Shown here piece by piece: positions 12,201-24,200 of a DNA stretch of 64,000 nucleotides (position 1 is its first letter; every line of letters starts with the position of its first letter). The DNA lies in the NCBI RefSeq assembly GCF_028583425.1, contig NC_072798.1, positions 8,496,501 to 8,560,500 on the forward strand, given 5' to 3'. Source of the DNA: Eublepharis macularius (lineage: Eukaryota > Chordata > Lepidosauria > Squamata > Eublepharidae). A model generated the notes under the pieces. The model ran no database searches. It was not told where the DNA came from and saw only the letters and a list, made by a program, of their open reading frames with translations. The translations under genes and the position numbers were made by a program.

Positions 12201-15200
12201 GCTAGTCTGTTTAGGGTGCGCGTAGGCTCTTCCCCAGAAGGCTAGTTGGAGAGCAACCATAGCAGCTGATTTCAGTCATCGTTGGGCAGGATGGGGCTGC
12301 TCACAGCTATCCCTCGTCCTTCCGTGGTGCTGCTGGGGAGATGAATGACCATTTGCTGGAGCACTTCTTTCCAAGCTGTGGGTTGCAGTGCCTGTGAAAG
12401 TGGGTCCTGGGCTTTGGCAGTTTCATTGCTTTGTGAATGTCTGTTTTACATGGATGGGTCACCATACCAAAAAAGTTGGGAACCACTGCACTGGAGCGTC
12501 AGGGGTGACAATGGGCCCACATGTCCTTCTACACACTTGTCTGTGACTACTAAGAGTTCCTTCTTGCGGCTGGGTTAGAACAAGAAACAGAATGTATTGT
12601 CGAAGGCTTTCACGGCCGGAGAACGATGGTCGTTGTGGGTTTTCCGGGCTGTACTGCCATGGTCTTGGCATTGCAGTTCCTGACGTTTCGCCAGCAGCTG
12701 TGGCTGGCATCTTCAGAGGTGTAGCACCAAAAGACAGAGATCTCTCAGTGTCAACTGTGGAGAAGATGTTAGCAGGTAATTTATATCTACTCAGGAAGGT
12801 GGGTTTGGGCTGAGTCATCCTGTAAGATCTCTGTCTTTTGGTGCTACACCTCTGAAGATGCCAGCCACAGCTGCTGGCGAAACGTCAGGAACTGCAATGC
12901 CAAGACCACGGCAATACAGCCCGGAAAACCCCCAACAACCAAAGAAACAGAATGTTCACCTCAGCTCAGTGGGAAGCAAGCATCATTCCTGAAAACAATC
13001 ACCTTTTAGAAAGGTTACAAAACTTCTTTTCAGAGCAGCAGTGGGATGTTTTACAGTACCTGCTTTTAACCGGGCTATCATTTCTATGTGGAATATTTCA
13101 GACAATTGCTTTTATTCTAGTGTCACATTGATTGCTTTTCTGCATTGTGTTTGCATTGTGTGTGCTACCTTGAACATGACAAAGATGGGATATAAATTCT
13201 GGTTAAAATAAAAGGCAATGGTCTTTGCTGCCAAACTCAACAATTGTTTGAAGAACGTGAAAACGTGAGATTTGATGGCAAGGTCTAGAGAACCCCAGAG
13301 GTCTGGTGATGGCATGGCACTTACTTGCCAGAGGGGGCCCCCCTCCATTACTGTCTTGTCTTTGTTGCAGCAACTGTTGGGTTCTGGATCATGCTAACAA
13401 ATGCACAGAAGTTTGCTGTGCTTAGTCTTTTTGAGATAGGTAAAAAGACTTGTAACTAATGAAGCAAATCTCTATCACTTTATCCAGAGCAGTTAGCCAT
13501 GTTAGTCTGTAGTAGCAAAATAGCAAAGAGTCCAGTAGCACCTTTAAGACTAACCAACTTTACTGTAGCATAAGCTTTCGAGAATCACAGTTCTCTTCGT
13601 CAGATGCATTGTCAGAGAGAGCTGTGGTTCTCTAAAGCTTATGCTACAGTAAAGTTGGTTAGTCTTAAAGGTGCTACTGGACTCTTTGCTATTTTTCTAT
13701 CACTTTAAGTGTTCTGGATTTTGATTCTACATAGCAGGAAGCTGAAAATAAATGTAAAAAAATCTGAAGGATTTCCTGTCTCATTTAATCACATGTTTGT
13801 ATCAAAATGCTATGTAATATGTATATCCATTCATGGCTGCACTTGTTAATTATTTTTTGTTTAGAAGCCACAGAGGAGGTCTCTCTGGATAGCCCAGAAA
13901 GGGAACCAATACTTTCTTCAGAATCTACTCCTGCCGTTACTCCAGTAACTCCTACTACACTAGTAGCGCCCAGAATGGAGTCCAAAAGTATAGCAGTCCC
14001 TGTGGATTTTGATAGATCCAGAGAAGAGGTATTTCTCAATGCATTTTCATTACAACATAACATTTGTGCAACTGAGCTGAGTTTTGATGAAAATTTGGAA
14101 GTAAGAACTCACATAATGGATTCACAGGAAAATACGTTAAGTTCAATTTTTTGAACTTAATGTTGAAATTTGTAAGGGATCTACAATTTCCAGAAAGTAT
14201 AGATTTGCAGGGAAATTAAAATATATGCAGTACTTTGTAGTTATCTGTAACAGCATTATATAACTGTAATGTGTGGCATAGTCTTCTTGCAGTAAAATTG
14301 CAACTACTCCCAGTATTAGAGTGGGCATTGTGAAATGCTGTACCCTGTGCTACCTAAGCAAATATATCATAGTTGTAAAGCTCACCAGAAGAAGAGAAAC
14401 AACTCACAAATAAAATAGACCCTGCACATGCATTTCATGAAGATGGCAGCACCTTTTAGCTGCAGAAATGAGTTTTGGGCTTGAAAGTTGTGCAATAGGT
14501 CTGCAAAAAATACACACATGATTATATTCTAACACAGTAGATGATATTGCATAAAAATTTCCATAGTGCACATGCTGAGTGAGTAAAACCTGGTCTGAAG
14601 CATTTTATTCATTCGAAAGAGAAATATTTCATTGACATTTTTATTGTTCCCCAAATTTTTGTGGAGGAGACTTTTTTTTCCTGGCCTTGGTGTATCTGAT
14701 CCATGACAACTTTCAGAGTCCCTGCAACTGAGGCTGACACTGGTAATTTTTGAAGGTATCAAACAACTCTTTCCATTCAGCTAAGGATTCATCAAAAGCA
14801 CCTGTCAAAATTATTCTTGGAGGCTTTCAAACAGTATAGCAATGGCTTCATGATGTTTAGTGAATGCAGTTATAATTCAAATATGCTCCTTAGGTGGATG
14901 GACTTTGTTCACGCAGACAGCTCTGATTGCCAGTAACTTTGCCAATTGTTTAGACTGACAACTCCACAGCAATGAAAATGCTTCCTTTTAAAATGCTGTG
15001 CGTCTCTTCGAAAAGACAAAACAGTCCAGGCATTACTATTTTTCTCCCCTGTAACTTGCTTAGCATCCGTTCTGTTTTTATTCTCTTGTTTCACAGTATC
15101 ACTGTACATTTGTGTGAATGTGTGAGAACCAAAGTGTACTTCAACAGAAAAATGTTTTATAATATAGCCTTAGTTTCCCTGTTCAACAAGATGAGGAAAG

Positions 15201-18200
15201 GTTTTGCTAGCCTTATTCAAGGCAAGCGTCTTCCCCACCGTTCTTACGATATATTGGTCAAAGTGTAACAGGTGGAAAACTCCATGGTCAGATAAGTGAC
15301 AAATAGTCTTTGGGTTGTGATACTTGCCTTCTGGGTATGATGGTAACGCTGGGACCTAGGCCTCTGTGCGGGTGCTGCAAATAATTATATTAAAATTTCA
15401 GCCTCCACTTTTTCCTACTGTCTGAAAATCACTCATGTTTTGGCAGTGAGTAGGCCTGGTGTTTGTACCCACGAATTATGTTTCTTGGTAAGTAAATCTT
15501 CCCCTTGTAGTAGTTTGAGCAACAATGGGATCTATGCTAAGAGATAGTTTAAAATAAACTTCTCCTGCCTTTCTAATAGGAGTGACATCTGAGAGATGCT
15601 TTTGATGAAGCTCCACCGTCACCATAACCTCTTTGGGCTTCTAGATAGGTGCATGGTTGAATATATTACTAACCAGAAGCATGTTGTGTGCGCTTTCAGA
15701 CTTTGTGACTAGACAACACTTTAATATTTATCAGTGAACTTGCTGATCACACTGTGTCGTGTCTTCCTAGATTGAAGAGGAGGCCAACGGGGACCTGTTC
15801 GATATCGACATTAACGTGTCTGATCCAGAAAAAGTCGGTGAGTCAGAAAGCAGCAAGTTGTAGAAATTGTTCTTGCATTCTTACTCTAATTTTCAGGTGG
15901 TTATAAAAAAGATTTGTACATCTAGCAAGTTACTTGTCATTTGAGTAGTTCGTACATTCTTACTCCAATTTTCAGGTGGTTATAAAAACAATTTGTACAA
16001 AATAGGAAGTTACTTATCATTTGAGTAGTTAAGTGTCCAAAGAAGTAATGACGGGCTGATCTGTGACTCCTCTATTTGTCTCTTTAGGAGATGGTATGAA
16101 TGCTTATATGGCCTACAGAGTAACAACAAAGGTAACCTCTTTTGACAGCAGAATTTGAACTTTTCTGTATCAATGCTGAATATTTTAAAATGGTGTTTTT
16201 TCTTTTTAGACTAGTCTGTCCATGTTTCATAAAAACGAGTTCTCTGTAAAAAGAAGATTCAGTGACTTCCTTGGTTTGCACAGCAAATTAGCTTCAAAAT
16301 ATCTGCATGTCGGGTACATTGTGCCTCCAGCTCCAGAGAAAAGTATTGTAGGTGAGCTCTTCTCTTGCTGTTTTAATGCTGGAATGTTCGTTTGGTGCTT
16401 TTGCTATTGCTCCAGTAACTGTTCATCTGTAAAACTAAGCTAGGAAGGAAGAACGTTGAATTCAGGGATGTGTTCTCTCCGAAGGAAAGTGCAATTAAGT
16501 TAACAAACAATATATTCTCCGTTTTGCTACCTTTCATGCTTCTTGCTTAGACCAAACCTATTCAGTTTTCTGTAGGTAAACTGTGAGCCTGTTTAATTGT
16601 AGTGCACAGAGTTTGAAAATATTTCCTCTAACGTAAGAGCAGCTTTTGGTAGCTTCATTTGTAGTTTCTCTAGGATTATCTAGACATTGAAGCAAACCAT
16701 TAATTGTCTAATTTTTTAGACAGTTGCATGAGTAAAACTGAGTATGAATTCTGACCCCAAAAGTGTGTGTCATGGTGAACCGTAGGCAAGACTCATTGGA
16801 TAATATATAACTGTGTAGGTTGACTAATGGAGGATCTAACTGATAATAAATGTTTAACTTGCAGTGTTGGTGGTAGACGCAAACATAAATAAAATCCTGG
16901 CGTCTCAACTGCGAGCAACCAAATTTCCCACTGACTGTAAGCTCCCTTCCATACACCCCCCCCCGGTTAACTTGAAGATCAGGTAGCCTTTGCCAGTAAA
17001 ACCAGTTCTGTTGCGTCAGACGAACCCGTCCTTGTTCAAATGCTGCTTTTGAAGGATGTTGAAAAGATTCCTTATTAAACCTGATCAGTTCAGTTCAGCC
17101 CACATGACTAACGCATGTTGGCCTCTACGCTTGGAATCACATTCTTTGAATGAGTTCTGACCGTGCCGCACACAGACTCTTCAGTGAGTGACTGTTTAAA
17201 AGCTGGTGCTCTTTTACGGAAGAGCTTCAGTTGAAGAAGCTGTATTGAAGTTTAGATTTTGGCTGTACCTTTAAGTTCTTGGAATCATACTTCTGAACGA
17301 AGCATTTAGAAGATAATTACTTGGTCGATAGTCTTATGCTGTGATGAGACATTAATAACGTGCTTCTGATTGGTAGATAGTGAATTAGTCTGAAGGATGA
17401 ATTTTTATACATAAAACACATGGTGTTAAGAACAAATCAGACGGGAGGGGGGGGGGTCTGTTTTGTCCAGCATCCCCATTTTGCACAGTGGCAAACCAGT
17501 TGCCCTGAAGGACCATCAAACAAGGCCTTCTCCTTACTTGTGGAAGTCATGTGGAAGTCATGTGGAAGTCATGTGGAAGTCATGTGGAAGTCATGTGGAA
17601 GTCATGTGGAAGTCATGTGGAAGTCATGTGGAAGTTCCCGTTAGTCAGCAAGGCTAGTCAACATTCATGGACCTATCCTCCTATGAATCTTATCTACTCC
17701 CTTCTTAAAGCAATCTGTGGTCATGGCTCTTGCTACATCCACTGGCAATGAATTCCACAGTTTACTCATTGGTTAAAGAAGTACTTCTTCGGAGCCAGAA
17801 GGATGGAACGGTTCTTTCTTGCCTGTCCTTTTCCACTGCACTCCCTTAAATACTGTTCCTGGGGGTGGTGGATGGTGAGTACCTTAGGAACAGAATGATG
17901 TGACATGAGAACTGCAATGGGAAGAGGCTATCAGCAAAAAATCACTGCTTCTCATGCCAGTAAAAGTGCTTTTGGGACCGTAAGGTTCAATATGTTTTCA
18001 GAAGACGTCCCAAGACTAATTTGATTACACAGAACTGCTTTGAGAGCACTGAACCATGTGAAAATCTCCCAAGTAGGCATTGCTTATTTCTTTTCCATTA
18101 TGATTATCCTTCTTTCCAGTTATCGAATTACCTCTTGCAACAGAACACCCTTCTTCAGTCCTGAAGCTTTCCCCCAAGGGCATGCCCGAGATAGGCTCGG

Positions 18201-21200
18201 AAAAAATCTCTTGGAAGAGTATTTGTTCATTTGTAACCTACCTTTCTCATTGAGACTCAAGGCAGATTCAAAATATAATTCAGTCCGACAGATAAGACAT
18301 CCAATAAACGATGCAATGGGACTGTGAATACAGAATTAGAAAGCAGCAGCAAGTACTAGCACTGCTTGGCTTCTGCCCAATCTCTTTGACCTCTTTTTAC
18401 AAGTAACAACATAATGTGACAGGAGCTTGTTCTTGAACTGTAATGTGGGAGGTAATGAATTTCCTTGCAGTATACGCCCATACTGTCCTGTAAATGTTAA
18501 CACTAATGGAATCCAGGGTTCTAAATAATAACCACAAGCATTCTTTATTCTTTGCCTCCCAAATCTCATCTCACTCTTCAGTTTCTCCACTTAGGTGTAT
18601 GGTAGGAGACCCAGTACTTGGCCTAACCCGTTGGAAATATTTCTTTGAACATACAATGATCAATGCTTTATTTGACATAAGTTTCATATTACTTTAGTTG
18701 ATGGCTGGTGATTTTTGTACATGGAATTTGATAGTTGTGTATGTAGGATTGAAATGTATTTATGCACTGATTTTTGTATGAATTATAGGGATATTGTTAT
18801 TATTGATATATGCACACAGTCACTTTACATTTAATGGTATGAATTATAATTTAAAAAAACTTTTACAAAATTCTATATTTAAATATTCCCTAACTGATTA
18901 GTGTTATATTGAATTATTTCATTGAGGAATTGATGTCCCTATGCCTTCAGTTGTGGTTTAAAAAAAGGATAAAGGGCAGGCTAGGTTTTATTGGAGAGCA
19001 GAGCTGCCAACATCAGTTTTTAAAAGTCTTTTTGTAACTTTCGCATGTTTCGCATACACTTTGCAACGATCTTAACAAAAAATTGTTATCAAAATGTAAA
19101 AATAGTTTATTGCAACTTTCTTCGAAGGCATGACCAAGGTAAAAGTAGGCAAAGAAGATTTATCGTCAACAGAATTTGTAGAAAAACGAAGAGCGGCACT
19201 AGAAAGGTAACTTATCCTTCTGATTCATAAATGAATATACGGTATACTATTTATACTGTCCTGTGAGATCTGAGCTTAAAATATTAATGGCATAACAAAA
19301 GCATCCTGTTAAAAAGCCATCAAAGCTGTTTCTCAGTTCACAGCTTTGCAAAACTAAATTGCTGTTACCGAGAAGGTCAAAATTCCATGTTCACCTATTG
19401 GAGTGCTTATAAATGGAACTGGAGGCACAGAGCAGATAGACAGATACCGGAAGTGAAACGTCTGTATGCTTTTCTGGCAGAACCAAGTGTGACTTTCAAG
19501 AAAGCAAGTCACTGTTAAGTCTTTGTTCCTAGCTGTGCTCCTCCAGCTATGAAAAGGATTTCCACAAATCTCTTTACAAGAATCTAGAAAGTTTGCTATG
19601 CTGTTCTGCCGAGCTAGTTCAAGTCCTTTGTGTAATGATGACTGCCATGTAAAAAACATTTTTAGTAAATTAGACAATAGAAAATTTGTCTGGCTTTAGC
19701 TCTGGAAACCTTTAGTACTGTTCTCTTGACTGGATTCCTTCCCAGTATAGTGTGGTTGCTCCCAGTGTTTCTTCCTTACTTCTCAGGACTGCTTTTAGTT
19801 TTTGTTAGAGATTGAACATGTCTTGCATGTCCTCTGCTTTAAAGCCACTCCTCCTGTATTTAATACAAAACAAGTTTTATTGGGATTTTGGTTTACTTTT
19901 CGGGTTATTGCTGTACTTCTGTTGGGCTCCCAAGCAGAAGACAGTCTATCGCTATACATTGTTCATAATTGGCTCCTACATTATCTGTTCTTCGGCCTCT
20001 TCATTACAGCTGACTAGCTCTGCCCCTCCAGCCCTCACTGGACCGAAATTAATGGAATCAAAATCAATTAGAGGTGCACTGTGATAAATCATGCTTAAAT
20101 GTTTGGGTGGTAGACTCCATATAGAAAATGTTCGTTGTATGACAAGACTCAGACCACAAAAATTGCTGAGAGCAAGAAGCATGTTACCAGTGGGATATAA
20201 AGTATGGTGGTTTTGTCGCTCACCTGATACCACGTGGCTGGTTTGCAATTCTGGGTTGAAGGCACAGATGTACTTGCGTCATTCTGTTTCCTGCTTTTTT
20301 GGCCAGGAAAGAGCTGGTGATCAGCACCTGTTTCTTGCTGGCTCATTTGGTGGCATTTGTCTCTGTTTTGTTATGGCTAACCAAATATGCATCTGGTTAC
20401 TACCAGCAAGGCAGATGGCTGAAAGGAGAGAAACATCCTCTAAATCTAACCCATAGATTTTAAAACTGTTGTCCTGCTAGTGAAATGCTGTAGTCCCGTG
20501 TTCGTTCAGCGGATAACAAATGTTTTTGCAGTGCTCTCAGGAACACTAAATGTTGTTTAACTTTTCAAACCATAGGTATCTACAACGAACAGTAAAACAC
20601 CCAACCTTGTTACAGGATCCTGATTTAAGGCAGTTCTTGGAAAGTTCTGAGGTATATTAATTCTCCTATTTGTCTTTTAATATACAGTGGTACTTGCATA
20701 AGGAAGCCTCTTACACATTAAAATCTAGCTCTTCTATGCATAACACTTGAATTTACACTCTCAGTGGACTTTTCCCAATTTGAAATAATTCAGCTGGCAT
20801 CTGCTTTAATGCAAGCGAGCACCTTTTCTCCCTGACATTTGTAACCGAATCGGAATGCTCTTTTACATCCCTGTCTTCAAAACCCCCTGGTTCCGGAAGT
20901 GGACGCTTTAAGGCTGGGTTTTTATAACACAACAGCACCACAAAATAGCTTGCATTGACTGTCCACCATGCCCTCATTTGTCATGAGTAGAGGACTTTTG
21001 TTGGTGCTGTTAATCAGGCATCTTTCATATGTAAGGGTAAACTTGAATTTTTATAATCCATCCAGGTCTATGTGGATGTATAGCACCTGCTTCAATAATT
21101 GCCTGCATCCTGTTTTATTGGACATTGCTTTTGCAAAGAGTCCAGCAGCATCTTTAAGACTAACCAACTTTATAGTAGCATAAGCTTTTGAGAACCCCAG

Positions 21201-24200
21201 CTCTCTTAATCAGATGCATCCTCAGCTTTCGAGAACGTCAGAGGCATCTGACGAAGAGAGCTGTGGTTCTCGAAAGCTGACAATGCATCTGATGAAGGGA
21301 GCTGTGGTTCTCAAAAGCTTATGCTACTATAAAGTTGGTTAGTCTTAAAGGTGCTACTGGACTCTTCACTATTTTGCGACTATAGACTAAAACGGCTAAC
21401 TCCTCTGGATCTGTGCCTTTGCAAAATAGCTGTATTAATCATGTTCACAATCTAACAGTGTCATTGTGTGGTACTGTGCTTTGTTAACGCCGATCTTTTT
21501 TATTTCCTGTTTAAAAAGCTGGAACTTTCAGCACCATAGCTGGAACTCCATTAATTCTTTGTGCCTTATCCACAGCTTGCCTGTGTGCCATTCCATCTTC
21601 CTGCTGCCCCTTACCATTTCCATGCTAAGTAGGGAAGGTGGAATGGCATGTGTAAATTATCCTTAACGGTCACCGGTGTGTGGTTTACGGGGTGTGGGGG
21701 GACGCTTCCTAGTAGAGGGGATGGTATGCATGAATCCCTATATTGCTGCTCCCTTTACCTGAGCAGTTGCTCAGGTGGGGGTAATTTAACTGTGTTGAAA
21801 CACTCAGCTGCATCTGAGACTGTAATTGGTTGTGAAGCCACTGCTGTTTGCTTTTGTGAAGACACTGCTGTTTGCTTTTGGAGCACAGTGGTAGATTTCC
21901 AATGTTTGATGTTTGTGAAACATCTTACATTAACCTAGTGATGTATTTTAGAATTTGCGCTTAAGTTTTTGAAGTTCTTGCATTTGTGCTTTTGTTCCTT
22001 TGCTGTGCTTTTGCACCTGTAACTTGCACAACATAGAAGAACACAGTTCTTGAAGCCCATGCTGTTGTTTTTGCTGTACCTGTAGTATTGTAACAACTTT
22101 GGCAAATATTCTCTGTTACATCTAAAAAGGTGCAAAAGAAAAGTGAATCTTTTTCGTTTTCCCCTGAGAATGTAAAAATGGTAAATTCCATAAATCTATA
22201 AATATATAGGGGGTGGGGGTGGGGAGACACTACATTGTTATCAGTCCCTTTGGTGCCCAGTTAAATCTCCAGTTTTAAAAATCAGTTTTTGTTATTCAAT
22301 TCTAGCTGCCGAGAGCAGTGAACACCCAAGCTCTGAGCGGAGCAGGAATATTGAGGATGGTGAACAAGGCTGCCGATGCTGTTAATAAAATGACAATCAA
22401 GATGAATGAATCGGATGCTGTAAGAGCTGATTCCCCCCCCCCTTTCAATGAGGAAACAAATTAACAAAGGTCAACAGTTGCATTTTAAGACTAAAGAGAC
22501 CAAAAACTGTATTTTAACTCATTTTTGGCTTGGGTTCTCAATTGCGTTCGTTTGGCCATTGCGTGTGTATGGAGTTAATTTGTTTCCTTAACAAAGAAAA
22601 GTCTGCAAGGGTAACATAATTTGTAATGGGTTGATTCTTTCGCTTCTTGCCAGTGGTTTGAGGAAAAACAGCAACAATTTGAAAATCTGGATCTGCAGCT
22701 TCGGAAGCTTCATGGCAGCGTAGAAGCCTTGGTCTGCCACAGGAAAGGTCAGATATCTCCTCTCAAGGTTTCAAAAGTTAGCTCTGTGAAATATAGGCAC
22801 CAGATCTAAAAATTCCTAATTTGTTTAGCAAAGGAAGTTCAGCTTTATGTACAATCTCAGCATAGGAGAGCATAGTAATGGTGAAAAATATAACAGAGGT
22901 AGTTTTGGGGGATGAGAATGCTGCAGAGTTTACTGGTAGTTCTCTCTGAGAAGGTAGCTTCCCAAAGATTATTCAGAATGGTACTGACAGGTTCTGCCCT
23001 AGGCGCTGTCCTGTGAGATGCCGTCCTGCCTGACTTCTGCCTTAAAGGACCTTCAGGGAATATGCGGGATCCCGCTCTGTGAAAGGAGGGGGGTATACCT
23101 CACCCTCACACCCTCTCAGTCCACTTGCAGGTCCCCTCAACCTGACATTGTCCCAGCTGCCTTCCATGGCAGCTGTCCCCATCCAGCCGTCGCTCTTACT
23201 CCTCCTCTTCATCTCCTTTCCTCCATCTCCTCTCTGCTGTTCTCTCATTCCTTCTTTCTCCTCCACTCCATCACACAACCCACCACACCCTCTGAGTGGA
23301 CTTCCCTTATATCCTGTCCCTCATTCCAGGCTCCACCTGCCAGGCCACACCCCTCTTTTGCCTCTTAGCATTGGCCTAGGCTGCCTCAAGCAGTTGCACC
23401 TGGGGTAGCTAGTTTGGCTGCGCTGGACAGCTACAGCTGTGCTCTCTTGGCTGGCTGCCAAGCCTCCTCAGCTCTGAGCTTCCAGCAGCCTCAGCTGGTC
23501 TCTTATTACTCCCTTCCTCCCTGTTTGCAGCTTGGGCCGTGGCCCAGTGTTGTTTCTGCTGTCCTGCCGGTTAGGTAGCTGGCTGGCTGAAGGCTGGCTG
23601 TCCCTGTTTCTTGTGCCTTCTCCCTCTGCCCTAGCCCCCTCCTGGCTGTCCTTATTCCCCCTGGCAGGGCTCTTAGCCTCCCACTGGAGGGTGTGGGGCT
23701 GGCTGGCTTCCACCTGCTCCTTCTGACCCTCTGGGGCTTGGGTGCTTCTTTCTCTCCCTTGGGTGCTGGCAGGTTCTGGCCCTGGGGGTCTGTTGGGGTG
23801 GCTGGGCAGCTGCCTCCTGACTGTCTCCTATCCCCTTCTCCTGGCAAGTCCAGGGGCTGAGCCACAGACTCTGGACAGGTACTTCTCTTCCCACCAACAT
23901 ACAAACACGGTTTCTTCCTTGTTTCAGAGCTTTCAGCCAATACTGCTGCCTTTGCTAAAAGCGCTGCCATGTTGGGAAACTCTGAAGACCACACGGCTTT
24001 ATCAAGAGCTTTGTCGCAGCTGGCTGAAGTGGAAGAAAAAATAGACCAGTTGCACCAAGAACAAGCCTTTGCTGATTTCTACGTGTTTTCTGAGCTGCTC
24101 AGTGATTATATTCGCCTTATTGGTGCAGTAAAAGTAAGCCTTGTTAAAGATCTACCTGGTCTTTTTGCAAGAGAAAATTTATACATTTGCGCAATTTAAG

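Noticed and set aside
17540-17636. A CRISPR array
   Set aside because: Repeats are contiguous with no spacers and the genome is vertebrate.
17420-17751. Three overlapping plus-strand frames with an 11-residue repeat
   Set aside because: Artefact of an 11 bp minisatellite that is open in all frames.
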